Positions 1-8,901 of a stretch of DNA of 64,000 nt are shown here, one piece after another. A program made the translations under genes and the position numbers. Origin of the DNA: an uncultured Desulfovibrio sp. (GTDB lineage Bacteria > Desulfobacterota > Desulfovibrionia > Desulfovibrionales > Desulfovibrionaceae); assembly GCF_944324935.1 (NCBI RefSeq), contig NZ_CALUYG010000008.1, positions 1 to 64,000 on the forward strand. Direction: 5' to 3'. The notes below the pieces were generated by a model. That model was not told the DNA's origin, did no database searches, and saw only the letters and a program-made list of their open reading frames with translations. Numbering within the stretch: position 1 is the first letter of the stretch; each line of letters opens with the position of its first letter.

Positions 1-37
1 CTTTCTCAAAAAGTATATCCCATGAAATACCGACTTA

Positions 38-2038
38 TCACGTTTTTCTATCTCCACTTATCACGACGTTGTTCACGTGCCCCTGCCGTCCGGCAGATTT
101 TTCGGACGGACGGGAGGCAGCCGCCATCTCTTCAGGCCCTTCCGCCTCAGGCAGCAGGAGCAGTGCGCCGCTGCGCCGGTCAAAACGGGGATGCGTCGGG
201 ATGTCGGCTTCCACAAGGCCCCCTGACGGCAGGGACTCCGCATCCCCCAGCAGAGCCAGTCCGCCCACACCGCAGGCGTAGCGTGCCCGCCCCGGCAGGC
301 CGGGCACGGCAAAGGGGGCCGAGAGCACCCGCAGGGCGGCGCGCGACAACAGCCCGTCAGCGCCGGCCGCTTCGGCCTCGCGCGCGTCCAGTCCGTCCTG
401 TACGGTCTCCGCAGCCGCGGAAAGCAGGAGCGGGGCAAGGCTGAGGCTGTCCTTGGCCAGCCCGGCCGCATCGGAAAGCTGCGCCAGCCAGTCCGGCGCG
501 CCCGCGCAATCGAAGGTCACATGACACCAGCCGCGCCCGCTGCGGCCCCGCGCCAGCGGACAGTCCGCCGCATGGGTGCAGGGAGCCAGCGGCACGAACC
601 CGCGCTCCAGCGCCGCGCCGCGCAGGCGCATGATGGTCGTGCCTCCCAGCCGCGTCCCCGGCTCCACTACCAGCAGCGACGGCGGAAGTCCGGGATCGCC
701 GCTTTCCAGCAGCTCTTCCAGACTGTCCAGCACACTTTCCAGCCGCTGGCCGAAGAGACTGTCCTCCCGCGCATCCCGCGGGCCGTCCGATCCCTCCGGG
801 CGCGTCGCGGCCTCCTCATCGTCCCGGACGGTCGCATCGTCACGCCGTCCTGTGCGACCGGCTCCGCCGCCGGACAACATCTCATTGAGCACATTGGCCG
901 CCGATGCCAGCCAGAGTGCCGGCGTCCCCTCCGCCGCGCCGGAACGGGAGCGCTGCCCGCAGGCACGGGCAAGCTGCCGTGCCGCCTGCCCCAGCGGGGC
1001 GCGCACCGTGCGTACCTCCCAAGCGGGCTGGCGCAGATCCTCAGCCAGGGCGCGCAGCAGCGCACGGCCCAGCTCCAGCGGCTGGGAGGAGGCGTCCAGC
1101 GCCAGCACCGTAAGCGGCAGGGAGCGCCACTGCGGCCGGGCCAGCCAGAGCGCTATGGGCAGACTGAGCGGCCCGGCCCCCATATCCAGCAGCAGCGGAC
1201 GCCGCCCCTGCTCCAGCCAGATACGGGGATCGGGCAACGGCAGGGCGGACAACAGCCGCGCCTGTCGCAGCACGTTCCAGGGCAAAAAATAATAGAGGTA
1301 AGCGCTGGTCAGCGCTGGCGACGCCCAGTAAGGGTGATGCAGATGCGCCCGCTCCACGGTCAGCAGACGGGAAAGGGCCGTCACATCCTGCGGCAGACCG
1401 CGGGCATGGGCCGCACTGAGCGGCCGCACCCGGGCCAGGGCCGCCCCGAGCCTGTCGAGCCCGTTCCGCAGATCGGCGGCCGGTTCCGGCAGCAGATGCG
1501 CGGCCAGCGACCAGCGTTCCCGGTGCGGGATGCCGCGCGGGGCGGCCTGCCGCCGCTCAGGGCCGGTCCCCTCCCTGGAGCGAGCCGCCCTGTGCTCCGC
1601 CGACCGCTCAGAGGGAGCGTCCAGGGCGTTCGCGCCGTGGCGCACGCCTTCCCGCCCGCGTCCGACAGAGGGCGGACGGCCCTCCACGGGGTCGCCTGCG
1701 CGCCGTCCGCCACCAAACGACGGCACGCGCCGCCCGTCCCTGCCCTGCTCCGGCCGATCATGCCGGGCAGCGGCCGGCGCCCGCCCCCGCGGGCGTGCCT
1801 GCCCTTCCGTGTCGGCGGGCCGCACGGCTTCCCGCAAAGCATTTTCCCGCACCGCCCGCTTCCCGCGCCGCTGTCTGGCGGAGGCTGCCGGGTCATCCTG
1901 CAGGAGCAAATTCTCATCCAGAACGGGAAAGGTCTCGTCTTCCCGCCAGTCCTCGCGCATCTGCGCTCGTTTTTCCCCATTGCCGCGGGGCTTCCCGCCC
2001 GAGGGACGGCGATCTGCATGGCGTGTCATATCAGGCAT
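38..2038 (-). CDS. Rsm22-like small-subunit ribosome-associated methyltransferase-fold protein
   Basis: Predicted 666-residue protein of the Rsm22 family (mitochondrial Rsm22/METTL17 relatives), thought to bind SAM and assist small ribosomal subunit assembly. Residues 1-175 are a low-complexity, Arg-rich extension. A class I methyltransferase motif I (LLLDMGAGPLSLP) lies near residue 285. A charged insertion covers about residues 390-447. The family's cysteine cluster is present near the C-terminus: C487, C493, C505 and C511, in the context CTHAADCPL and GWCHVTFDC, suited to a metal or Fe-S site. The ATG overlaps the 3' end of the upstream ASKHA gene by 8 bp, so the two are translationally coupled. 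The family call is by motif and order; the exact role in bacteria is unknown. Confidence 0.72.
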   Translation of the reverse strand: MPDMTRHADRRPSGGKPRGNGEKRAQMREDWREDETFPVLDENLLLQDDPAASARQRRGKRAVRENALREAVRPADTEGQARPRGRAPAAARHDRPEQGRDGRRVPSFGGGRRAGDPVEGRPPSVGRGREGVRHGANALDAPSERSAEHRAARSREGTGPERRQAAPRGIPHRERWSLAAHLLPEPAADLRNGLDRLGAALARVRPLSAAHARGLPQDVTALSRLLTVERAHLHHPYWASPALTSAYLYYFLPWNVLRQARLLSALPLPDPRIWLEQGRRPLLLDMGAGPLSLPIALWLARPQWRSLPLTVLALDASSQPLELGRALLRALAEDLRQPAWEVRTVRAPLGQAARQLARACGQRSRSGAAEGTPALWLASAANVLNEMLSGGGAGRTGRRDDATVRDDEEAATRPEGSDGPRDAREDSLFGQRLESVLDSLEELLESGDPGLPPSLLVVEPGTRLGGTTIMRLRGAALERGFVPLAPCTHAADCPLARGRSGRGWCHVTFDCAGAPDWLAQLSDAAGLAKDSLSLAPLLLSAAAETVQDGLDAREAEAAGADGLLSRAALRVLSAPFAVPGLPGRARYACGVGGLALLGDAESLPSGGLVEADIPTHPRFDRRSGALLLLPEAEGPEEMAAASRPSEKSAGRQGHVNNVVISGDRKT

Positions 2039-3611
2039 CTCCGAAGCGCATATGGCGCAAATACAGCTGATGGAATTCCGGCGATTCCGCCAGAGGGAGC
2101 AGGCGCGCCCCCGCGCAGAGGTGCGTCAGCGCCTCACGCCGCCCGGGACAGCGGGCCAGCAACACGGCCCCGTCCAGCGAGGCATTGCCCACGGCCCGTA
2201 TGCGCGGCCCCAGCCCCCGCGGCACGAAGCCCAGCCGCTCGAGATGCTCCACCGGCACATGCTCGCCCAGCGCTCCCGCAAGGCAGAGACAGGCCAGATC
2301 GCCCGCCCGCAGGGCGGCGGCGTCCAGCAGGCTGTGCAAGGCCAGCGAAAAGGCCGCCTTGACCTTGAGAAGTTCCTCCACGTCCGCGGCCGTCAGACGA
2401 AGCCCGTACGGCAGATCGAGGCAGGGCTGGCCATGCCGCTGCGTCAGCCCGGCGGCCAGCCGGCCGGCCAGCGGCATGGTCACGGCCTGCGGCGTGAAAT
2501 GCCCCTCCGCGTCCATGAGTCCCGTCTGGCGCAGCAGGGAAAGCAGCGACAGATAGCCCGTGGCGCTGATGCCTTCAAAGCGGGACGGGGGCTCGGCGGC
2601 CAGGGAGCTTGTCCCCGTCAGCCCCTGAGGGGAAAGGCGAAATTCCGTGATGCTCAGCGGCCCGGCCTGAAGGCCGCATTCCGGCCCGATGCCTTCCAGC
2701 GCGGGCCCGAGAGGCACGCTGACCAGATACAGGCGCTCTTCCCGGTCCAGCAGGGCCAGTTCGCCATTGGTCCCCAGATCGGCCAGCACGAAGGGGCGCG
2801 GCGTCCCGGCCGCCATGAGGGCGGCCAGCCCGGCCGACACGTCCCCGCCCACGAAGGGCGCCATAAGCGGCGGGATGTACACGGGCGGCAGATCCGGCAG
2901 CCGTACCGTCTCGTCCCCCGGGTGATCCAGCCGGTAAGGGGCCGCGCACAGGCCCGCGACGGAGCGCTCCAGCAGGATGTCCGTCATGGCCGTATTGCCG
3001 GCCACGCACAGCGCCTCCACCCGCCCGCCGACGGTACGGGTCGCCGCCAGCCCTCTCTGTACGGCCTCCCGCGCGAGCGCGGCAAGTTTTTCCGCCATGC
3101 CGGGCTGACGGGCCGTCGCCAGACGGGACATGACGTCCGCGCCCGCGCCGGCCTGGGGATTGAGGAAATGCCCCTCGGCCAGCAGCTCGCCGTCTTCCAG
3201 ACGCACGGAACGATAGTATACGGAGGTGGTCCCCAGATCCACGCCCAGCGCGGCCGGCACGCCCGGCGCATCGAGGGGGGCCCCGCCGGCGACCGGGGCG
3301 GCGGCAAGGGGCACGGCGACCTCCAGCCGCAGGGAGGGCACGTCAGGGACTTGACGCCGACAGGCCAGCCGCCAGCCCTTCCCCACGGCCTCGCTGCCGA
3401 GAATCTCTTCCTCGTCCGGCAGGGGCGGCGGACATTCCCGGGCATCGCCAAAACGGACGCGGCAGCGCCCGCAGCGGCCCAGCCCGGAGCACATGGCCTG
3501 CGCGGGCAGCAGGCCGGACAGCCAGAGCGTACGGGACAACGGCGCGCCGGGCTCGGCCGACAGGTATCGGGGCGCGGCGGCATCGACAAGACTGGTGAGC
3601 ATGATCTCCAT
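2031..3611 (-). CDS. 2Fe-2S ferredoxin/ASKHA-domain protein (RACo-like, DUF4445 family)
   Basis: About 526 residues. An N-terminal plant-type 2Fe-2S domain has C41-x5-C47-x2-C50 and C84. It is followed by an ASKHA ATPase-like domain starting at GVDLGTTS (about 123-130) with further glycine motifs (VLADLGTNGE, AGALGEH). This is the layout of reductive activators of corrinoid proteins (RACo/RamA-like), which use ATP and a low-potential electron to reset Co(II). No corrinoid methyltransferase is adjacent, so the partner is unknown. The start was placed at 3611 (alternative 3602), because the longer open frame runs into fliM on the other strand. The SD is weak. The gene is divergent from fliM and overlaps the Rsm22-like gene downstream. 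Confidence 0.75.
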   Translation of the reverse strand: MEIMLTSLVDAAAPRYLSAEPGAPLSRTLWLSGLLPAQAMCSGLGRCGRCRVRFGDARECPPPLPDEEEILGSEAVGKGWRLACRRQVPDVPSLRLEVAVPLAAAPVAGGAPLDAPGVPAALGVDLGTTSVYYRSVRLEDGELLAEGHFLNPQAGAGADVMSRLATARQPGMAEKLAALAREAVQRGLAATRTVGGRVEALCVAGNTAMTDILLERSVAGLCAAPYRLDHPGDETVRLPDLPPVYIPPLMAPFVGGDVSAGLAALMAAGTPRPFVLADLGTNGELALLDREERLYLVSVPLGPALEGIGPECGLQAGPLSITEFRLSPQGLTGTSSLAAEPPSRFEGISATGYLSLLSLLRQTGLMDAEGHFTPQAVTMPLAGRLAAGLTQRHGQPCLDLPYGLRLTAADVEELLKVKAAFSLALHSLLDAAALRAGDLACLCLAGALGEHVPVEHLERLGFVPRGLGPRIRAVGNASLDGAVLLARCPGRREALTHLCAGARLLPLAESPEFHQLYLRHMRFGDA

Positions 3612-3762
3612 GCAGGCAGAGTGCCGCAAGACGGACGGCATGGCAAGCGTGTCCGCCGGGCCGGGGCTGCCCGTGCGGGACTGCCGGGGGGCTTGCTTTT
3701 TGGCCTCGATTTTGCAACATTCAAGCCGCATTTCGTCAAGATTCTGCCGTAACGGGGGAGAC

Positions 3763-4746
3763 ATGAACAAGGTACTGGCACAAGATGAAGTGGACGCCCT
3801 GCTGCGCGGCCTTTCCGGCGGCGACATCGAAAGCGAAATGGACATGCCCGAAGAGGATGCCGACGGCGTCGTCGCCTTTGACCTCGCCAATCAGGACCGT
3901 ATCATCCGCGGGCGCATGCCCGTTCTGGAGATCGTCAACGACCGCTTTGCCCGCCTCTGCACCAACGGCCTGTCCAATGCCGTGCGCAAGCGCGTGGAGC
4001 TGAACCCCATCTCCATCGACATGACCAAATTCGGGGAGTTCATGCGCTCCCTGCCCGTGCCGACCTCCATCAACATCTTCAAGATGGATCCTCTGCGCGG
4101 CAACGCCATCATGGTGGTGGACTCCCGCCTGGTCTTTGCCCTTGTGGAGAACATTTTTGGCGGAGCGGGTTCACAGCCCAAGATCGAAGGCCGTGAATTC
4201 ACCCGCATCGAACAGGCCGTTGTGGACCGCATCGTCAAGATCGCCCTGGAGAACATGGAAGAATCCTGGCGGCCTGTGCATGACGTGAAGCTGGAGCTCG
4301 TCCGCAGCGAGATCAACCCGCAGTTCGCGGCCATCGTGCCGCCCAGCGACGTGGTGGTGGTCATCACCTTTGAAGTGGAACTGGACACGGCGCTCGGTTC
4401 CATGATCATCTGTCTGCCCTATGCCACCATTGAACCCATCCGCTCCAAGCTGCACGCCAGCTTCCAGACGGAGCGTCTGGAGATCGACCATGCCTGGGTG
4501 GCCCGCCTCAAGGAGCGCCTCATGGAGACGCCCGTGGATCTCAAGATCCATTTCGGCAGCACCACCATCACCGGCAATCAGCTTTTGCGCATGCAGGTGG
4601 GCGATGTGCTCGTGCTGGATACGGATGTGGAGGACCTGCTCCCCTGCACGGTGGCCGGGGTCAAGAAGTACGAAGGCATTGCCGGAACGGTGAAGGCCAT
4701 GAAGGGTTTCCAGATCATCAAGGAGATCGAACCGCAATACACCTGA
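3763..4746 (+). CDS. fliM: Flagellar motor switch protein FliM
   Basis: 327 residues, the usual FliM length. The N-terminal segment LAQDEVDALLRGL is the CheY-P binding helix typical of FliM. It is followed by the CheC-like middle domain (RNFARLC-like helix, SINIFKMDPLRG, FALVENIFGG) and a C-terminal SpoA domain (about 250-327, ending FQIIKEIEPQY). The protein sits in the C-ring and transmits CheY-P signals to switch rotation. A strong GGGGGAG SD lies 2 nt before the chosen ATG; the longer open frame upstream is antisense to the ASKHA gene. The gene stands alone here, with a hairpin terminator downstream, rather than in a flagellar operon. Confidence 0.97.
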   Translation: MNKVLAQDEVDALLRGLSGGDIESEMDMPEEDADGVVAFDLANQDRIIRGRMPVLEIVNDRFARLCTNGLSNAVRKRVELNPISIDMTKFGEFMRSLPVPTSINIFKMDPLRGNAIMVVDSRLVFALVENIFGGAGSQPKIEGREFTRIEQAVVDRIVKIALENMEESWRPVHDVKLELVRSEINPQFAAIVPPSDVVVVITFEVELDTALGSMIICLPYATIEPIRSKLHASFQTERLEIDHAWVARLKERLMETPVDLKIHFGSTTITGNQLLRMQVGDVLVLDTDVEDLLPCTVAGVKKYEGIAGTVKAMKGFQIIKEIEPQYT

Positions 4747-4979
4747 TGCGGAAGAGATGACACGCAAGCCCCTCCTGCACAGGGGCGGGAGGCGGCCTGC
4801 GCGCCCGGCATGGGGAGGATCACGCTCCCTCTGCCGGGCAGCTTATTTCATGCGTGCGGGATCACCCGCTGCGTGCGGCCTCCCGCTGTGCGCGGGACGG
4901 TATCCGGCGCACTTGCCGGCGTGTCGTCTGGGGCATCTTGTCGGGTTGCGTCGCGCGGCGTCCCCTGCCATGAAAGACA

Positions 4980-5020
4980 ACGGGCTCCCTTTCCGAAGAA
5001 AAGGAGCCCGTTTTCCGTTC
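4980..5020 (+). terminator. Rho-independent terminator between fliM and the MCP gene
   Basis: A 9-bp stem, ACGGGCTCC pairing with GGAGCCCGT (4980-4988 with 5003-5011), is followed on the + strand by TTTTCCGTTCTTTT. It lies between two convergent genes and can probably serve both. The rest of the 4747-4979 gap shows no gene. Confidence 0.8.
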
Positions 5021-5035
5021 TTTTGCCGGCAGGGA

Positions 5036-7105
5036 CTAGCCCTGCTTCATCTGCTCGATCAGCGCGGACAGCTCCTGCGCCTGCCGGGCCAGATCGGACA
5101 CGGCCTGCGCCGCCTCGCTCATGGCCTGCGCGGACTGCGCGGACATATCGTTGACCTCGAGGATGGAGCGGTTGATCTGCTCGCTGGCGGCGGACTGCTG
5201 TTCGCTGGCCGCGGCGATGGCGCTGACCTGATCCGCCGTCTTGTCCGCATCCTGCACGATGCCTTCCAGGGCGCTGCCTGATTCGTTGGCGAAGTTCGTG
5301 GCCTGCTCCACTTCCTTCACGGCGCGGTCCACGGCATCGGAGCTTTTGCCCGTGCTCTCCTGGATGGCGCGGATGGCATTGCCCACATCCGCGGTGGAGG
5401 CCATGGTCTTTTCCGCCAGCTTGCGGACTTCGTCCGCCACGACGGCAAAGCCCCGCCCGGCCTCGCCGGCGCGGGCCGCCTCAATGGCCGCGTTGAGCGC
5501 CAGCAGATTGGTCTGATCCGCAATATCGGAAATGACGCCCATGATCTGATCGATGGCCTGAGCATGCGTATTGAGCTGGGCCATGTCCGTCTTGAGGGCC
5601 AGCGAAACGTCATGCACACGCTGGATGCTTTCCAGCGCCTTACGCACGATCTCCGCCCCCTCGCTGGCCTGATGGCGCGTCTCGCCGGACATCTGCGAGG
5701 CATCGCCGGCATTCCTGGCCACTTCCTGCACGGTGGCGTTCATCTCATTCATGGCCGTCGCGGCTTCGGAAAGGCGCGTGGACGACTCCGTGGCGGAGTG
5801 GTTGGACTGCTCGATCTGGGCCGAGAGCTGCGTTGCCGCGGAGGAGATGGCATTGACGATATGCTCCAGCTGCCCGGCAGCCGCCAGCATGCCATCACGC
5901 TTGGCATTGCGCGCCTCCTCGGCGGCAGCCTCGGCCCGTTGCATGGCCTCCTGTGACACGCGGGAGGCTTCTTCCGCCTCTTCCGTCCGCTTACGCACAT
6001 CGTCAAACATCTTCTTGAGGTTTTCCACAGTGCCGGTGATGCCTCCGGCCAGCAGGGACACTTCATCGCCGCGACCGGCAAGCCGCTGCATATACTGCTG
6101 TTCGTCCGCCGAAAAGTCGAGATGCCCCTCGCCCACCTTGTCCACATACTGGGCGGCCTTGCGCACCGGCACGGCAACGCTGCGCGCCATGAGGCAAATG
6201 AGACCGCCGATGATCAGGATGGCCACCACGGCGGCGGCGATATTGCTCAGCAGCAGCGTACGCCCGCCGCCAAGGATATCCTGCTTTTCCACCGACACCA
6301 GCACATACCAGTCCACCTGCGGCAGATAGCGGAATGCGGAGATCTTTTCCACGCCATTCCATTCATAGTCCAGCATGCCGTTCTTGCGCGAGAGGATCTC
6401 CCGCACCCAGGGCAGATTGCCGTCCTCGTCCCCCACATATTCGCGATTGGGGTGGATGTGCAGCAGCCCCGTCCCGTCATAGACCATGCTGATGCCCGTG
6501 GCGGACAGCGTGATCTTGTCCGTGCACAGACGGCCGATGGCGTCCAGATCCAGCTCGGCAGCCAGGACGCCCAGACGTGTCCCCCGGGCATCGTCCACGG
6601 CAACGGCGATGTTGGTCAGGGGTTTTTTGTCGTTGCTCTTGCCGTTCTCCGCGGCGAAGCCTTCCTGCATGGCCGTACGGAAAAGAGGACTCTGCGCGCG
6701 CGAAACGCCGGCATGCTCCATGTCGCTGCCGGCAAGGATCACGCCATCGGCGCCCAACAGTTCGACATCGTCCACGAAGTCGTAGGATGATACGAATTCC
6801 GCCAGTTCTTTCTGGATGACCGCCGCCGTCGCCGGGTCGGCCCGGCCGCCGCCGGCGGCTGTTGTGGACAGAAAGGCGTTGATGCTGTCGATGCCGCCTT
6901 CCTTGTGCAGACCGGCCCGCAGGAGAGCCAGCATGGTGGTCAGCTCGCGCTGCTGCGAATCCACGGCAAGCCGCATCTCTTCATCGACACGCTGACGCAG
7001 ATAATGATCCGCCAGCGTGGAACTGATGCCGGTGAGACACAACAGGCCGAGCAGCGCCGGTGCAAGTATGCCCAGAAGCATTTTGGGGAACAGGCCCAGT
7101 TTCAT
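5036..7105 (-). CDS. Methyl-accepting chemotaxis protein with periplasmic dCache-type sensor
   Basis: 689 residues. TM1 is at about 7-29. A periplasmic sensor of about 250 residues resembles dCache_1 (segments such as [16 protein letters not shown] and [15 protein letters not shown]). TM2 is at about 286-308, then HAMP, and a long cytoplasmic coiled coil carries the conserved MA hairpin tip ([19 protein letters not shown]). It should cluster in polar arrays and signal through CheA/CheW; the ligand cannot be read from the sequence. GGGAGG precedes the ATG by 4-5 nt. An ACCGATAA box at 7262-7269 (read leftward) resembles a FliA -10, but no matching -35 is visible. The C-terminus has no CheB/CheR-tethering pentapeptide. 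Confidence 0.93.
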   Translation of the reverse strand: MKLGLFPKMLLGILAPALLGLLCLTGISSTLADHYLRQRVDEEMRLAVDSQQRELTTMLALLRAGLHKEGGIDSINAFLSTTAAGGGRADPATAAVIQKELAEFVSSYDFVDDVELLGADGVILAGSDMEHAGVSRAQSPLFRTAMQEGFAAENGKSNDKKPLTNIAVAVDDARGTRLGVLAAELDLDAIGRLCTDKITLSATGISMVYDGTGLLHIHPNREYVGDEDGNLPWVREILSRKNGMLDYEWNGVEKISAFRYLPQVDWYVLVSVEKQDILGGGRTLLLSNIAAAVVAILIIGGLICLMARSVAVPVRKAAQYVDKVGEGHLDFSADEQQYMQRLAGRGDEVSLLAGGITGTVENLKKMFDDVRKRTEEAEEASRVSQEAMQRAEAAAEEARNAKRDGMLAAAGQLEHIVNAISSAATQLSAQIEQSNHSATESSTRLSEAATAMNEMNATVQEVARNAGDASQMSGETRHQASEGAEIVRKALESIQRVHDVSLALKTDMAQLNTHAQAIDQIMGVISDIADQTNLLALNAAIEAARAGEAGRGFAVVADEVRKLAEKTMASTADVGNAIRAIQESTGKSSDAVDRAVKEVEQATNFANESGSALEGIVQDADKTADQVSAIAAASEQQSAASEQINRSILEVNDMSAQSAQAMSEAAQAVSDLARQAQELSALIEQMKQG

Positions 7106-7203
7106 GTTGCCTCCCTGACGCCGTCCGACCGGCCGGGAGCGAGGGCTCCGGCTGGTTGCACGAAGATTATGCCGACGGGCCGCTCCAGCCCCGCTCCGCC
7201 CGA

Positions 7204-7227
7204 ACGAGATCCGGGACGAGATCCGGG
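7204..7227. repeat. 12-bp tandem direct repeat upstream of the MCP gene
   Basis: ACGAGATCCGGG occurs twice back to back in the leader of the chemoreceptor gene. It could be an operator or a slippage product; no regulator can be assigned. Confidence 0.4.
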
Positions 7228-7307
7228 CGACAGGCGTACGATCGTCGTCAGCCTTTATCTCTTATCGGTCGTTTTGCTGATTTGTCACCATACCTGGCCA
7301 ATTTTTT

Positions 7308-7346
7308 TCACAAAAAAACGCCAAAGACCGAATGATTCTGTCTTTG
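7308..7346 (-). terminator. Rho-independent terminator after the NimA-like gene
   Basis: Read leftward, the stem CAAAGAC/GTCTTTG (7322-7328 with 7340-7346) has an 11-nt loop and is followed by GGCGTTTTTTTG. It lies 32 bp past the stop codon of the flavin-binding protein gene. Confidence 0.8.
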
Positions 7347-7377
7347 AGGTCTACTTTCTCGCCCAAAACGTTTTTTA

Positions 7378-7854
7378 CTATTTCGCAACCTGCAGCCGCT
7401 TACCGCTCAGACTCTCCACCGTCAGCCGCAGGACGCGCGTCGCGTTTCCCGCCGCATCGGCATAGGCGGCGCCGTCAAAGCCAGCGGCGTACTTTTGGGC
7501 AAGGGCCAGCAGGCCGTGGCGCTTTTCCGCGGCATCGACCACTTCCTCAATCCGGCCTTCCAGCATGACGCTTTCGTATTCGATGGTGAATTCCTGAGGA
7601 ACGACGCGGGTCGGCCCGACCACCACAAAATGCGCCCGCGCGCAGGCACGCAGACACTCCAGCTTGCGGCCGTCTCGCGCGCAGTGCATATAGAGCACAA
7701 GGGGGGAGTCCCCCTGCGCGGCATAGGTCAGCGGCACACCATAGGGCGTGCCTTCCGGCGTCAGCAGCGAGAGGACGCCGTATTCCCCCTCCTCAAGGAG
7801 ACGGCGCACCGCCTCCTCGCCTGTCTGTCTGTCCTTGCGTCGCATGGGATGCAT
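7378..7854 (-). CDS. Pyridoxamine 5'-phosphate oxidase-like flavin protein (NimA-like)
   Basis: 158 residues with the split-barrel FMN-binding fold of the Pyridox_ox_2/NimA group: the N-terminal MRRKDRQ stretch, the strand YGVLSLLTPEGTPYGVPLTY, and the later YESVMLEGRIEEV. Relatives reduce nitro groups or bind haem or flavin; true PdxH activity is unlikely. The start is at 7854 because AAGGAGGG sits at ideal spacing; an upstream in-frame ATG at 7881 lacks an SD. It follows the methyltransferase gene by 23 bp on the same strand, so the two probably form an operon. Confidence 0.8.
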   Translation of the reverse strand: MHPMRRKDRQTGEEAVRRLLEEGEYGVLSLLTPEGTPYGVPLTYAAQGDSPLVLYMHCARDGRKLECLRACARAHFVVVGPTRVVPQEFTIEYESVMLEGRIEEVVDAAEKRHGLLALAQKYAAGFDGAAYADAAGNATRVLRLTVESLSGKRLQVAK

Positions 7855-7877
7855 GTCTGGCCCTCCTTGCCGGCGGA

Positions 7878-8648
7878 TCATCTGCCGCGTATCCAGTAGG
7901 TCTCAAAGCCGTCGTCCAGCCAGCCGTCGGCAATGGCCGAAAAGCCCGCCGTCCTGAAAAGCTGCTGATACTCCCGCCGCGTCCTGCGCCAGCCCCAGAA
8001 CTGCTGCCGCCGGATACCGAGAAAATGCAGGGCCCCGCGGATGACGATCTTGAGGGCGTTGACGAAGCCGCCCACCGCCGAATCCTCTTCCAGCAGGGAG
8101 GCCGACAGACAGATGAGCTCGCCGCCCGGCGCGAGCTGGGCACGCAGCTCCGCCAGCAGATGCTCCAGTTCCCGCTGGGGAATGCCGTAATCCACCGTGG
8201 ACAGATAGATCATGTCGTACTGGACGTCGGCGGGCAGGCAGGCGGGCGGCAGCCCGATATAAATGCGCTCGCCGGGGATGATCTTGCGCAGCCAGCGCAG
8301 GCTGACGGTACTGGGCTCATTGACGTGCAACTCCAGCTCCGGCATCTCCTCGAGCAGAGTCTTTTCCATGAAGCCTACGCCACTGCCGATGGACAGGACG
8401 CGCACCGGTCCCGTGCGCTCCACCCCCTGCGCGGCCAGCTGGGCACGCAACTCGCCGGCGAGCCAGCGGGCATCCTTGCGCTTGTTCTCACGCCAGGCCG
8501 CGGGCAGATCGTCCCAGCCCTGATAGCGCCGGAACAGTTCCTCATAGAAGGTGGCGTAAAACTTGGGCTCCGCAAGATGGAAGAAGGAGATGTGGGAGAA
8601 GGCCGTAAAGGGGATACCCTGCCAGCTTTCCTGATAAAATCGCCGCAC
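7878..8648 (-). CDS. Class I SAM-dependent methyltransferase, GTG start
   Basis: 256 residues. A Rossmann-type motif I (VLSIGSGVGFMEKTL) and acidic motif II (ELELHVNEPS) mark a class I methyltransferase; the substrate is unknown. No ATG lies at a sensible position. GGAGG followed by CAAC and GTG at 8648 gives a protein starting RRFYQESWQG, which I take as the true N-terminus; the open frame continues upstream without further domain homology. Transcribed with the NimA-like gene downstream. The 8649-8901 gap upstream holds only the pgk hairpin. Confidence 0.75.
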   Translation of the reverse strand: MRRFYQESWQGIPFTAFSHISFFHLAEPKFYATFYEELFRRYQGWDDLPAAWRENKRKDARWLAGELRAQLAAQGVERTGPVRVLSIGSGVGFMEKTLLEEMPELELHVNEPSTVSLRWLRKIIPGERIYIGLPPACLPADVQYDMIYLSTVDYGIPQRELEHLLAELRAQLAPGGELICLSASLLEEDSAVGGFVNALKIVIRGALHFLGIRRQQFWGWRRTRREYQQLFRTAGFSAIADGWLDDGFETYWIRGR

Positions 8649-8828
8649 GTTGCCTCCGAGCCGGCTGTATGACCGGCGCTGCGTAGTTCCTGTCAGTATA
8701 GCCCAACCCCCGGGCAGGCGCAATGCCTTCCGTCCGACGCCGGGCATCGTCCCTGCGCCGCACGCTGCCGGGGCTTGCGGGGACTGGTGGCGCGGATGCC
8801 CCGCATGAAGGGCGCGTCCGCCAGCGGG

Positions 8829-8872
8829 AAAGCTGCCCCTTTCCGGCAGCGACGGCGCGGAAAAGGGCAGCT
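8829..8872 (-). terminator. Strong hairpin after pgk
   Basis: AAGCTGCCCCTTTCCG pairs with CGGAAAAGGGCAGCTT (8829-8844 with 8857-8872). The T tract on the leftward strand is short (TTT), so it may be a weak or factor-assisted terminator, or an RNA-stabilising hairpin, for the pgk operon. Confidence 0.6.
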
Positions 8873-8901
8873 TGAGCGGACAGTATGCGGGCCGGCCGGC
8901 G

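Noticed and set aside
1..37. Start of a further leftward gene at the window edge
   Set aside because: The only ATG (21-23, leftward) meets a stop after four codons; nothing can be supported in these bases.
521..3752. Long + strand frames of 613 and 740 codons over the first 3.7 kb
   Set aside because: They are complementary to the Rsm22-like and ASKHA genes, which carry recognisable motifs; the + strand products are Arg/Pro/Gln-rich without domains.
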